Shown: positions 46,848-56,801 of the stretch, one piece after another
Layout: each line of letters starts with the position of its first letter
Position numbering within the stretch: position 1 is the stretch's first letter
NCBI RefSeq assembly: GCF_004614235.1
Contig: NZ_SPVH01000006.1
Location: 806,001 to 870,000, forward strand
From: Brevundimonas intermedia
Lineage (GTDB): Bacteria; Pseudomonadota; Alphaproteobacteria; Caulobacterales; Caulobacteraceae
DNA length: 64,000 nucleotides
Reading direction: 5' to 3'
Notes under the pieces: generated by a model
Told to the model about the DNA's origin: nothing
Seen by the model: only the letters and a program-made list of their open reading frames with translations
Database searches by the model: none
Made by a program: the position numbers and the translations under genes

Positions 46848-46879
46848 CATATACGTGCCGCCAGCCGATATCGACGCCA
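46844..46879 (+). promoter_or_regulatory. vapBC promoter, predicted leaderless start
   Basis: A consensus -35 TTGACA (46844-46849) lies over the fau stop codon. After exactly 17 bases comes GATATC (46867-46872), a half-matching -10. Six bases later is the vapB ATG (46879), so +1 would fall on or beside the start codon and no ribosome site is present. Repressor sites for VapBC would be expected here but no clear palindrome is visible. Confidence 0.55.
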
Positions 46880-47115
46880 TGAGCCCCCCGCTGAAAGCCA
46901 CGGTCTTCAAGTCCAATCGCTCGCAGGCTGTGCGGCTGCCCAAGGCCGTGGCCTTTCCCGACGACGTGAAGGAGCTTCGCGTCATCAAGGAGGGCAAGAG
47001 CCTGCGCCTGGTGCCGGTGAACGCATTGTGGGACGACTTCTTCGACCGGCCCGGCATCCCGGACTGGCCGGATCGCGAGCCTCAAGGCGAATGGCCGGAA
47101 CGTGAGCCGCTCTGA
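46879..47115 (+). CDS. vapB: VapB-type antitoxin (SpoVT/AbrB-like)
   Basis: 78 residues. The N-terminal swapped-hairpin DNA-binding domain is KATVFKSNRSQAVRLPKAVAF...ELRVIKEGKSLRLVP, as in VapB/VagC antitoxins. The C-terminal acidic and Trp-rich tail (WDDFFDRPGIPDWPDREP) is the toxin-neutralising part. It represses its own operon with VapC. The ATG at 46879 begins exactly at the conserved domain; a TTG 16 codons earlier reads through the promoter and is unlikely. vapC follows three bases after the stop. Confidence 0.92.
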   Translation: MSPPLKATVFKSNRSQAVRLPKAVAFPDDVKELRVIKEGKSLRLVPVNALWDDFFDRPGIPDWPDREPQGEWPEREPL

Positions 47116-47118
47116 GTG

Positions 47119-47538
47119 ATGGACTACCTGCTTGATGCAGATATCTGCATCCACGTATTGCGCCGGCGCGCGCCGGACCTGCGTGAGCGCTTCGCAGCAT
47201 CCGTTGGTCGGATCGCCCTTTCCACCGTCACCCTCACGGAGCTTTTGGTAGGCGTCGCCAAGTCTTACGATCCAGGTATGCGGCACGAAGAACTGCTGCG
47301 GTTCCGTTCCCGACTTGACCTTCTGGACTTCGACGAAGCTGCCGCAGCCCATGCATCGGATATCCGCGCGAGCTTGGAACGCAGCGGCCAGAAGATCGGG
47401 CCGCTTGATACTCTATTGGCCGGCCAGGCACGTAGCCTTGGCCTTACGGTCGTAACGGCGAACGTCCGGGAGTTCTCGCGTGTCGAGGGCCTGCTGGTCG
47501 AAAACTGGCTTGGCCAGGGACAAGGCTTTCACGAATGA
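47119..47538 (+). CDS. vapC: VapC-type PIN-domain ribonuclease toxin
   Basis: 139 residues. The PIN-domain acidic residues are in place: Asp6 in YLLDADIC, Glu41 in TLTELLVG, Asp97 in IGPLDTLLAGQA, and TANVREF at the end. VapC toxins cut tRNA or rRNA to stop translation when VapB is degraded. An alternative GTG is one codon earlier. Its last codons overlap the ymdB start as ATGA. Confidence 0.93.
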   Translation: MDYLLDADICIHVLRRRAPDLRERFAASVGRIALSTVTLTELLVGVAKSYDPGMRHEELLRFRSRLDLLDFDEAAAAHASDIRASLERSGQKIGPLDTLLAGQARSLGLTVVTANVREFSRVEGLLVENWLGQGQGFHE

Positions 47539-48356
47539 GACTGGCATTTTTCGGGGACGTCATCGGCAAGTCCGGCCGTGACGGGATCAGCGATCATCTT
47601 CCGGGCCTGAAGCGCGACCTGAAGCTCGACTTCGTGGTGATCAATGCGGAGAACGCCGCAGGCGGGTTCGGCATCACCGAGAATACGGCGCGCGAGCTGT
47701 TCATGGCCGGCGCCGACTGCCTGACGCTGGGCAACCACAGCTGGGACCAGCGCGAGGCCCTGACCTATATCGTGCGCGAGCCGCGCCTGATCCGGCCGGC
47801 CAACTATCCGCGCCTGATGGATGCGCCCGGCGCTGGGGCAAATCTGTTCGAGACCCATTCGGGCCGCACCGTCCTGGTCATGAACGTGCTGGGCCGGGTG
47901 CATATGGACCCGATGGACGATCCGTTCGGCGCGGTTGAGCGCGAGCTGGCGGCCGCGCCTCTGGGCGCCGTAGCCGACGCGGTGATCGTCGACATGCATG
48001 CCGAGGTCACGTCCGAGAAGATGGCCATGGGGCATTTCTGCGACGGTCGCGCTTCGCTGGTCGTCGGCACCCACACCCACGTCCCGACTGCCGACTGCCA
48101 AATCCTGCCCGGCGGCACGGCCTATCAGACCGACGCCGGCGGTTGCTGCGACTATGACAGCGTCATCGGCAACGAGAAGGAAGAGCCGCTGCGGCGCTTC
48201 ACCACCCGCATCTCGGGCGGGCGCTACATGCCCGCGTCCGGGCCGGCGACGGTGTGCGGCGTGTTCGTGGAGACGGACGACAAGACCGGGCTGGCGACGC
48301 GCGTCGAGCCGATCCGCGTCGGCGGGCGCCTGTCCCAGGCGGTGCCGGTGCTCTAA
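47535..48356 (+). CDS. ymdB: YmdB-type metallophosphoesterase (TIGR00282)
   Basis: 273 residues. The metal and active-site motifs are MRLAFFGDVIGKSGR (Asp), VVINAENAAGGFGIT, LTLGNHSWDQ, VVDMHAE-like VIVDMHAEVTSEK, and VVGTHTHVPTAD. The B. subtilis homologue hydrolyses 2',3'-cyclic nucleotides and affects RNA turnover and biofilm switching. Many alphaproteobacteria carry this gene directly after fau; here vapBC lies between and overlaps its ATG. Confidence 0.92.
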   Translation: MRLAFFGDVIGKSGRDGISDHLPGLKRDLKLDFVVINAENAAGGFGITENTARELFMAGADCLTLGNHSWDQREALTYIVREPRLIRPANYPRLMDAPGAGANLFETHSGRTVLVMNVLGRVHMDPMDDPFGAVERELAAAPLGAVADAVIVDMHAEVTSEKMAMGHFCDGRASLVVGTHTHVPTADCQILPGGTAYQTDAGGCCDYDSVIGNEKEEPLRRFTTRISGGRYMPASGPATVCGVFVETDDKTGLATRVEPIRVGGRLSQAVPVL

Positions 48357-48360
48357 GGCG

Positions 48361-49437
48361 TCAGGCGGCGCCCCGGCGGCGTTCGATCAGGGTGCGGCGA
48401 ACGGCCTGAAGATTCGCCGCACGCCGCTGGGGCGTATGGGTCGCCAGGACATAGGCCTGGCCCGCGCGCGCCAGGGCCAGCCGTTCCTCGGGCGTCGAGA
48501 TCAGCCGTTTCATCGCCGCCGCCAGCGTCCGGGGCGTCACCGCATCGACATATAGGGCGTGCGGCCCGCTGGCTTCGCGCAGGCCGCCTCGGCCGGAGGA
48601 GATCAGGGCTGCGCCAGCCGCATGGGCCTCGATCGCCGTCAGTCCGAACGGCTCGTCCCAGACGGACGGCGTCAGGGCGATGGCCGCCGACTGCATCCGT
48701 CGCCGGACCTCGGCCAAGGGCGCGGACTTCAGCACCTCGACCCGGTCGCCATAGGGTTCCAGCGGCGCGACGTGCCGGGCCGCCCAGCGCGCGTGGTCGT
48801 CCCAGTCGTTCAGCATCAGCACGGCGCGCCAGTCGGGGTGGGCGTCCAGCACGGCGGGCAGGGCGGCGCACAGGACATCGACGCCCTTCTCAGGCATGGC
48901 GCGCCCGGCGAAGGCGATCACCGGTTCTCGGTTCTCGGGCGAGGCCAGCCAGGCGCTCGCTTCGATGGGGTTGGGCACGGCGAACGCCCGGTCGTCCAGA
49001 TCGGGGAAGGTGCGCACGAAGGCGTCGCGCTCGGCTATGCTGACGAAGACCAGGCCGTCCAGACGCTCATAGCGCGCTCTGTAACGCCAGCGGTCGATGG
49101 GGTGGCGCGGCGGGCGCAGGGCGTTGTGGCGATAGAGCAGGTGGGGCGTGCCGGGCAGGGCCTGCTGCACCGCCATCGCCTGTTTCACCTGCTGATGATG
49201 TTCGATCACGTCGGGTCGAAAGGCCCGCAGCCGTTCGATCAGGGTGGGAATGCGGATGCGGCCGGGGGGCAGGGCGTCCACGCCCGGCGCATTGTGATCG
49301 TCCGCCCCGCTACAGCAGAAGATGCGCGTCTCGCCGCCCTGATCGACGCCCGCCATCGTCCGCACGACGGTCTCCATCGAGTTGGGCTGGGCTTCGGAAA
49401 ACAGGCATCCCGGAGGGAGCAGGACGGCGGTGCGCAA
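48361..49437 (-). CDS. Glycosyltransferase family 4 (GT-B)
   Basis: 358 residues. The C-terminal GT-B domain has VIAFAGRAMPEKGVDVLCAALP, then TPSVWDEPFGLTAIEAHAAGAALISSGRGGL with the nucleotide-sugar-binding Glu motif (EPFGLTAIE). The N-terminal domain is short. It adds a sugar to a glycan or lipid acceptor, perhaps for lipopolysaccharide or capsule. The start is probably TTG. It is convergent with ymdB, with only four bases between stops. Confidence 0.9.
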   Translation of the reverse strand: MRTAVLLPPGCLFSEAQPNSMETVVRTMAGVDQGGETRIFCCSGADDHNAPGVDALPPGRIRIPTLIERLRAFRPDVIEHHQQVKQAMAVQQALPGTPHLLYRHNALRPPRHPIDRWRYRARYERLDGLVFVSIAERDAFVRTFPDLDDRAFAVPNPIEASAWLASPENREPVIAFAGRAMPEKGVDVLCAALPAVLDAHPDWRAVLMLNDWDDHARWAARHVAPLEPYGDRVEVLKSAPLAEVRRRMQSAAIALTPSVWDEPFGLTAIEAHAAGAALISSGRGGLREASGPHALYVDAVTPRTLAAAMKRLISTPEERLALARAGQAYVLATHTPQRRAANLQAVRRTLIERRRGAA

Positions 49438-49500
49438 GGGCGAGTTCCGATGGGAGGACCGCGCGCCTTATAGACAGTTCATGGCGGGACGGCGACGCTT

Positions 49501-50073
49501 CTAACTGTTGGGATAGCCCAGTTCCGGCTCCATCCGCTCAAAGATGCGGTTCATGGCGTAGGCGTCCAGATTGGGCAGGGCGATATGGCCGAAGCGCAGC
49601 GACAACTGGTCCTCGGCGCGCGTCTCGCCGCCTCGGGATACGGCGGCGACGTAGAAGGCCGACGCCAGACCCGTGCGATCCGATCCGCCGGCGCAGTGGA
49701 TCAGCAAGGGTTTCGGCGCATCGCGCATGATGGCGATCAGGGTGTGGACCTCCTGCGGCGTCAGTTCTTCCTTGGACGACATGCGGAAGTTGATGTGCTG
49801 GATGCCCAGGCGACGACTGTCGGCGACCTCGTCATCGTACCAGGGCGAGCCGGGGTTGGGACCGCGCAGGTTCAGCACGGTGCGGATGCCGTGCTGGCGC
49901 TCCATCCGGTCCAGCAGTCCGGGACGCGGCTGACCGGCGCGATAGAGCTCGCCGGGAATGACGGTGTGGACATTGCCGCTTAAAGCGACGGTGCCGATGT
50001 AGGCGATCAGGCAGACGAGGGCGATCCCGGCCGAGATCAGCCCCAACTTCAAGGGTGAGACGCGGCGGATCAC
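49501..50073 (-). CDS. Membrane-anchored dual-specificity/tyrosine phosphatase-like protein
   Basis: 190 residues. One N-terminal membrane helix (LGLISAGIALVCLIAYIGTVAL) is followed by the phosphatase domain with GELYRAGQPRPGLLDRMERQ, TVLNLRG and the active-site loop LLIHCAGGSDRTGLAS (HCxxGxxRT). The catalytic domain would face the periplasm. It recalls DSP-like lipid or phosphotyrosine phosphatases. I chose the GTG at 50073, which overlaps the upstream stop (GTGA); an ATG eight codons earlier is possible. Confidence 0.88.
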   Translation of the reverse strand: MIRRVSPLKLGLISAGIALVCLIAYIGTVALSGNVHTVIPGELYRAGQPRPGLLDRMERQHGIRTVLNLRGPNPGSPWYDDEVADSRRLGIQHINFRMSSKEELTPQEVHTLIAIMRDAPKPLLIHCAGGSDRTGLASAFYVAAVSRGGETRAEDQLSLRFGHIALPNLDAYAMNRIFERMEPELGYPNS

Positions 50074-50856
50074 GCGGAGCGCGCTCCGGTGAACCATTTG
50101 CGATAGTCGGCGGTGGTGGCGATCAGCAGCATCACGAGCAGGCCCAGCAGCGCCGCCGTCGATCCGATGGCGCCCAAGTCCAGCCCGCCCTTGGCGTGCG
50201 ATTTCGTCAGCAGGTCGCCCATGGTCGCTCCAAAGGGTCGGGTCAGGACGAAGGCGATCCAGAACAGGACGGTGGTTGAGATGCTGGTGAACTTCCAGAC
50301 TAGGATGGTCAAGGCGACGCCGCCCGAGATCAGGACATTGCTCCATAGATAACCCAGGCCCGAGGTGTCGGCCAGAAAGTCGCCCAAGGCCGTCCCCAGG
50401 GTGTTCGAGGCCAAAATCGCCAGCCAATAGAAGATCTCCACCTCCGGCTCGCGGATATGATCGACCTTCAGCGAGCCATAGGTCAGCCGCCAGGCCGTCA
50501 GCACGGCGATCAGGACACAGGCGATGATCGTCGCGCCCGTGGCGTAGCCCAGGCCCAGGCTGCGATCCATGAAGTCGGACAGGGTCGTCCCTGCCGTGCT
50601 GATGGGCAGGATCACCAGCCAGTAGAGGGCGGGATGAAATCGCTTCGCGCGCAGCTGCATGCAGGGTGATCACGAAGAAGCCCAGCAGGATCAGCGAACT
50701 GACGGCATAACCGACCTTCAGCGTCATCGACACCAGGTCGCCGCCGGTCTCTCCGACCGTGGTCGCGCAGATCTTCATCAACCAGAAGGCCAAGGTGACC
50801 TTCGCCACCTTGTCCACCGCCGCGGCGGCAGACGGTTCAGCGGGCGTGGTGCTCAT
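50070..50856 (-). pseudogene. COG4705-like membrane protein split by a one-base frameshift
   Basis: Two adjacent frames together make one protein of about 261 residues. Part 1 starts at ATG 50856 (MSTTPAEPSAAAAVDKVAKV) and includes WLMKICATTVGETGGDLVSM. Part 2, in another frame from about 50660, has QLRAKRFHPALYWLVILP, FLDRS-like DFMDRSLGLGYATG and ASNTLGTALGDFLADTSGLGY. Both halves match the internally repeated COG4705 family of unknown function. The switch lies at about 50655-50665, where one extra base in CTGCATGCAGCTG moves the frame. It could be a real mutation or a sequencing error. Confidence 0.8.
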
Positions 50857-50915
50857 CGTGGCGATCCGGTTTCGACGTCCCACGACGCGCCGTCTTTGCG
50901 GCCAAGATTGGGCTG

Positions 50916-52310
50916 TCAGACGGCCCGGCGCCGCGCCCTCAGCCGCAGTCGCATCGGTTCGCGGCTGCGCAGGGTGATCTGGTGCACCGGGCGGGGTTCG
51001 ACGGTGGTCAGGGCCTCGACCTCGGCGGCGCGCAAGATGGCGGCCAGGGCGATCATCGCCTCCTGGATGGCGAAGGCGGCGCCGATGCAGACGCGGGGCC
51101 CGGCGCTGAAGGGGATGTAGGCGTAGCGGTCGATGGACTTGCGTTTCTGGGGCAGAAAGCGTTCCGGCTTGAAGGCGTCGGGGTCGTCCCACAGCAGGCT
51201 GTGGCGTTGCAGGATCCAAGGGGAGATGATGACGGTGGTGCCGGCCTTGATCGGCTGGCCGCCGATCTCGTCGTCGGCCAGGGCCTTGCGCGCCATGGTC
51301 GGGGCGGGCGGGAACAGGCGCATGGTCTCGTCCAGCACGGCGCGGGTCCAGGGCAGGGCGTCGGCCCATTTGGGATCGGAGACGTCGAAGGCGTCGGCCT
51401 CGGCCTGGAGCCGAGCCAGGTATTCGGGCTGGCGCGACAACAGGTGCAGGGTCCAGCCGAGGGCGCGGGCCGTGGTCTCGTGCCCCGCCAGGATGAAGGT
51501 CAGGATGTTGGCGGCGACTTCTTCATCGCTCAATCCGGGTCCGCCGTTCTCGTCGCGGGCCAGCAGCAGGGCGCTGAGCAGGTCGGCGGGCGGGGCGTCT
51601 CCGGTCTCGATCCGGGCGCGGCGCGCCTCGACCAGTGTGGTGACGCGCTGTTCGAAGAAGCGGGCCGAGCGGAAACTGGCCAAGCGGCCCAGGCGCGGGG
51701 CCCAGTCCGGGGCCCCCAGCACGTCCAGCGGGTCGATGCGGGCGCCATTGGCCAGGAATTGGTTCAGGGCGCGCTCGAACCCGCGCGCCTCGCCGCCCAG
51801 CTCGTCCGAGAACATGGTGGCCGACAGGATGTCGAAGGTCAGGCCGGACATCTCGCTGTCGATATCCAGCACGCGTCCCCGCGCCGACAGGGACCAGCCG
51901 GCGACGCGGGCCTGGCAGACCTCGGCCATGCGGGCGTTCAGCGTCGCCATCTTGGCGGGGGTGAAGAGCGGGGCCAGGATGCGGCGGGCGCGGCGCCAGG
52001 TGTCGCCCTCGGTCAGCAGCAGGCCTTCGGCCAGCATGGGGCCCAGCACCCGGCGTTGCAGGTCGCCCTTCTCATAGTTGGCGGCGTTCTCGGTCAGGAC
52101 GTGGCGGACGCCTTCGGGGTGGCTGACCACCAGGATCTCGCCGAAGGCCGAGTTGCCGTGCAGTTGCGGCTCGGTGAAATGCCGCTCGGACCACATCTGG
52201 ATCGGGTCGCGCCAGCTGATCCACAGGAAGGGCAGCAGCGACAGGGGCTTGCCCTTCCGCCGGGGCGGTATGGCGGGGCGGAAGATGGTGTCGGCCGTCG
52301 TCGCGTCCAT
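50916..52310 (-). CDS. Cytochrome P450
   Basis: 464 residues. Haem and oxygen motifs are all present: I-helix AGHETTARALGW, K-helix ExxR in VLDETMRLFPPAP, and the haem loop PFSAGPRVCIGAAFA with the axial Cys. The N-terminus has no membrane anchor, so it is soluble and depends on ferredoxin partners not in this window. The substrate is unknown; the style resembles fatty-acid or terpene P450s (CYP102/CYP4-like). GGGACGG upstream of ATG 52310 fixes the start. It follows parE by 28 bases and may share its transcript. Confidence 0.94.
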   Translation of the reverse strand: MDATTADTIFRPAIPPRRKGKPLSLLPFLWISWRDPIQMWSERHFTEPQLHGNSAFGEILVVSHPEGVRHVLTENAANYEKGDLQRRVLGPMLAEGLLLTEGDTWRRARRILAPLFTPAKMATLNARMAEVCQARVAGWSLSARGRVLDIDSEMSGLTFDILSATMFSDELGGEARGFERALNQFLANGARIDPLDVLGAPDWAPRLGRLASFRSARFFEQRVTTLVEARRARIETGDAPPADLLSALLLARDENGGPGLSDEEVAANILTFILAGHETTARALGWTLHLLSRQPEYLARLQAEADAFDVSDPKWADALPWTRAVLDETMRLFPPAPTMARKALADDEIGGQPIKAGTTVIISPWILQRHSLLWDDPDAFKPERFLPQKRKSIDRYAYIPFSAGPRVCIGAAFAIQEAMIALAAILRAAEVEALTTVEPRPVHQITLRSREPMRLRLRARRRAV

Positions 52311-52338
52311 AGGACCGTCCCTTAAGCAGATCGCCGGT

Positions 52339-52653
52339 TCAGCCGGGCGCATCGTCCCTGAAACGTTCGATCTGGTGCATGCGTTCATGCAGGATCGTCA
52401 CGATCCCGACGGCGCCGTCCGACAATACGCGCCAATAGACGTAGTGGTGTTCACGGCGGACGTAGAAGCCCTCGACGCCGAACTCGGCCGGGATGGTGCG
52501 CCATGCGACCCGGCGGGCCGCAATGTCCTCGAAACAGGCGAACAGGCGACGGATGTAGGCCTGCCCTTGCGCCTCGCCCCAGGTCTCGCAGCTGTAAGTG
52601 TAGATGTCGTCGAGCCGACGACTGGCCGCTTCCTGAATGCGAAAGTCGGCCAC
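52339..52653 (-). CDS. parE: ParE/RelE-family toxin
   Basis: 104 residues of the RelE/ParE fold: RIQEAASRRLDDIYTYSCETWG at the start, FEDIAARRVAWRTIPAEFGVEGFYVRREHHYVYWRV in the core sheet, and IVTILHERMHQIERFRDD at the end. The ParE group inhibits DNA gyrase rather than cutting mRNA, and the tail lacks clear RelE catalytic residues. It lies five bases after its antitoxin parD. Confidence 0.9.
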   Translation of the reverse strand: MADFRIQEAASRRLDDIYTYSCETWGEAQGQAYIRRLFACFEDIAARRVAWRTIPAEFGVEGFYVRREHHYVYWRVLSDGAVGIVTILHERMHQIERFRDDAPG

Positions 52654-52658
52654 GGCGC

Positions 52659-52916
52659 TCAGCGTCGGGCGTTGCGGGCGAACACGGCGTCGGCGTCCAG
52701 AGCCGTATAACTGGACTCAGGGGCAGCGAAGGCCGTCTTCAGTTCGGCTTTGAGCCGTTCGAAACTTGCGGCCTCGACCCGCTCGCGGTCGCGTCTGATC
52801 AGATCGCGGACGTATTCGCTGACGTTCTCATAGGCGCCGTCCTTGCCCACGTTTTGTGAAACGAACTCACTCAACGGGCCGGTGACACGGACATTCAAGG
52901 TCATAGAGTTCGGCAT
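52659..52916 (-). CDS. parD: ParD-type antitoxin (ribbon-helix-helix)
   Basis: 85 residues. The N-terminal ribbon-helix-helix is MTLNVRVTGPLSEFVSQNV...YENVSEYVRDLIRRDRERVE, typical of ParD/CopG-type antitoxins. The flexible C-terminus (LKTAFAAPESSYTALDADAVF) would wrap ParE. GAGGAGAG precedes the ATG. It represses its own promoter; a 29-bp perfect palindrome lies directly upstream. Confidence 0.93.
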   Translation of the reverse strand: MPNSMTLNVRVTGPLSEFVSQNVGKDGAYENVSEYVRDLIRRDRERVEAASFERLKAELKTAFAAPESSYTALDADAVFARNARR

Positions 52917-52927
52917 GACGCTCTCCT

Positions 52928-52962
52928 CGTCCTCAATATGAGGAATATTGAGGACGTTGCAA
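52928..52962 (-). promoter_or_regulatory. parDE promoter with palindromic operator
   Basis: On the minus strand TTGCAA (52957-52962) and CATATT (52935-52940) are separated by 16 bases and form a promoter. The whole spacer and -10 lie within a perfect 12-bp inverted repeat, CGTCCTCAATAT-5 nt-ATATTGAGGACG (52928-52956). A ribbon-helix-helix dimer pair binding here would block RNA polymerase, which is the classic ParD/ParDE autoregulation. Confidence 0.8.
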
Positions 52963-52985
52963 GTGGCGTCTAGCCTGTCCTGATG

Positions 52986-53489
52986 TCAGCGAGGGCGCGA
53001 CGCCCTGGCGATGGCGCCGAGCAACCGCGACATATCTTCAGCGGCCGAATCCTTCGCGCGTTGGCTTGAGGACGCGGGTTTCGAAACCGGGGCCGTCGGC
53101 GCCGCTGGAGCCGTTTGAGAGGCTCTCTTCTTTTCGCGTCGCTCGAACAGAAAGCGTTGAAGACCCCAGACAAGGTGAGGCGTCCACGGCTGGCCGCAGG
53201 CGGTTGTCTTCCCCGCCTTGTTCAGCAGGCCGGCGACTTCGTTGGGTCGGGTGAAGCCGCCCTTGAAACAGGCGCGGAGCAGAGGGTCGAGCTCATCCAG
53301 AAACGCCTCCTTGGAGCGATCGCGAAAGGCGAAATGCTTCAGCTCGTCTCTTGTGATCTGTGACGGCTTGGACGACGGGCGTCCGGCAGGCCGCTCCGGC
53401 TTCTGCGCCCGAGAGCGTCCCGTCGGCGCCGCCTTGGCCTTGGAGGGACCCGCCCTTTTTCCACCGCCGAGATAGGATCCCTTGGCCAC
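52986..53489 (-). CDS. Protein with a recombinase-like helix-turn-helix
   Basis: 167 residues. A basic, Ser/Lys/Pro-rich N-terminus (GKRAGPSKAKAAPTGRS) leads to an ordered middle: LDPLLRACFKGGFTRPNEVAGLLNKAGKTTACGQPWTPHLVWGLQRFL. The 'VAxxLNxxGxxTxxGxxWTPxxV' pattern matches the DNA-binding end of large serine recombinases and related proteins, but no catalytic domain is present. The tail is again basic and Ala-rich. It probably binds DNA. GTG 53489 is two bases after the DUF305 stop, so it ends the purL unit. Confidence 0.7.
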   Translation of the reverse strand: MAKGSYLGGGKRAGPSKAKAAPTGRSRAQKPERPAGRPSSKPSQITRDELKHFAFRDRSKEAFLDELDPLLRACFKGGFTRPNEVAGLLNKAGKTTACGQPWTPHLVWGLQRFLFERREKKRASQTAPAAPTAPVSKPASSSQRAKDSAAEDMSRLLGAIARASRPR

Positions 53490-53491
53490 GC

Positions 53492-53925
53492 TCAGTTGGC
53501 CGGCGCGGATGTCGGCGCCCAGGCCTTCATTTCGGCGATCTCGCGCGTCTGAGTATCGACGACGCTCTGGGCCATGCGGCGGATGTCGGGGTCGCGGCTG
53601 TCGCGCAGGGCGACTTCGGCCATGGCGATGGCGCCCTCGTGATGGGCGATCATCTTGGCGACATAGGCCTGGTCGACGGTTTGGCCCGATGCGGCGGCCA
53701 TCTTCTCGTGCATCTCGGCTTCGGACGCGGCGAAGGCCTGATCGCCGGGCGTAGGGCCGGCCTTGGCGTGACCGGCGTGGGCGGCGGCCTGAGTCTCGGC
53801 CGTGGTGCGGGTCGCCGCCGCATGGTTGGCGGCCGACGTGTCGCGCAGCGCCTGCTCCACCGGGTCGCCGCCGCCGTCGCAGGCGGCCAGCAGACCGAGC
53901 AGAGCAAGCGGTGCGAGAACGCGGA

Positions 53926-53929
<4 letters not shown>
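53492..53929 (-). CDS. DUF305 family lipoprotein
   Basis: 145 residues. A lipoprotein signal ([15 protein letters not shown]) is followed by a Thr/Ala/His linker and a DUF305 helical domain: [43 protein letters not shown]. The MxxHHxGAIxMA motif is the family signature, with Met and His that could bind copper or other metals. The ATG overlaps the purL stop (ATGA), so it is translated with purL, an unusual partner. Confidence 0.9.
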
Positions 53930-56142
<2,213 letters not shown>

Positions 56143-56252
56143 GGGCGGCGCTTCTAGCCGCAGATGGGCCAAATGTCAGCCCGCCCGGCGCAAGATCGGG
56201 GAACATCGAACATCTCAGACGGTTGATTCCTACGACAGCCACAGGAGCCATC

Positions 56253-56393
56253 ATGACCGACACGCCCATCGACCCCGCCGCAACACCCGAAGACGAGGAT
56301 CTGCCCGAGATCGCCGCCGACGACGCCGGCGCGTCCGCTTTGGCCGAAAAGGCCCAGAAACAGGCCGACGACACCGAGGAGGACGCGGCATGA
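56253..56393 (+). CDS. Very small acidic protein
   Basis: 46 residues starting MTDTPIDPAATPEDEDLPE and ending EDAA; strongly acidic, no membrane segment. AGGAG six bases before the ATG and a 4-base ATGA overlap into the next gene support a real gene. No family is recognised. It is divergent from purL. Confidence 0.55.
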   Translation: MTDTPIDPAATPEDEDLPEIAADDAGASALAEKAQKQADDTEEDAA

Positions 56394-56641
56394 GCAAGCC
56401 TCACACCGACCGCATCACGCCGGCCTCCGGTCAGCAGATGGATCGCTCGAATGATCCCGAAACGACGGCGGAGATGGACGCGGCTGCGCCGGAGGCCGCA
56501 ATGGCCAGCCGTCGTCAGCGTCTGACGGGCTCGGCGGTCGGGGTCGGCAGCGTGGGTTTCGATGAGGACGGAGCCTTCGACGTCGGCGCCGACGATCACG
56601 AGCCCCAAGATGACGCTGTCACAGATACGATCAAACCCTGA
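56390..56641 (+). CDS. Small hydrophilic protein of unknown function
   Basis: 83 residues, polar and acidic (SGQQMDRSNDPETTAEMDAAAP; GFDEDGAFDVGADDHEP) with one short Arg-rich segment (SRRQRLTGS). GAGGAGG seven bases before the ATG is a strong ribosome site. It overlaps the preceding small gene by ATGA, so both form a two-gene unit. The family is not recognised; it looks largely disordered. Confidence 0.6.
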   Translation: MSKPHTDRITPASGQQMDRSNDPETTAEMDAAAPEAAMASRRQRLTGSAVGVGSVGFDEDGAFDVGADDHEPQDDAVTDTIKP

Positions 56642-56653
56642 TCAGCCTCCTTT

Positions 56654-56782
56654 CCGCTCATCCCGGCGAAAGCCGGGACCAAGCGCTTTGGGCGCAAGTT
56701 GCGTGAGACCAAAGGTCAGAGGTCATCCGAGGCACTGGTAGATGCGAAAGAACTGGGTTCCGGCTTTCGCCGGGATGAGCGG
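56654..56782. repeat. Inverted repeat of a 25-bp hairpin element
   Basis: The left arm (56654-56678) starts CCGCTCATCCCGGCG and the right arm (56758-56782) is its reverse complement with one mismatch. Each arm also folds by itself (CCCGGC-gaaa-GCCGGG). About 80 bases of non-coding DNA lie between. From memory this CCCGGCGAAAGCCGGG element is common in Caulobacterales and Sphingomonadales genomes. It lies at the 3' ends of two convergent genes, where it could stop or stabilise both transcripts. Confidence 0.75.
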
Positions 56783-56801
56783 GGAGTGAAGGGTCCGAGC
56801 C

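Noticed and set aside
49501-51369. One 622-codon protein spanning phosphatase, membrane and P450 DNA
   Set aside because: The frame passes through regions that code in other frames. Only its C-terminal part (phosphatase) and a middle stretch (first half of the COG4705-like gene) show real protein patterns.
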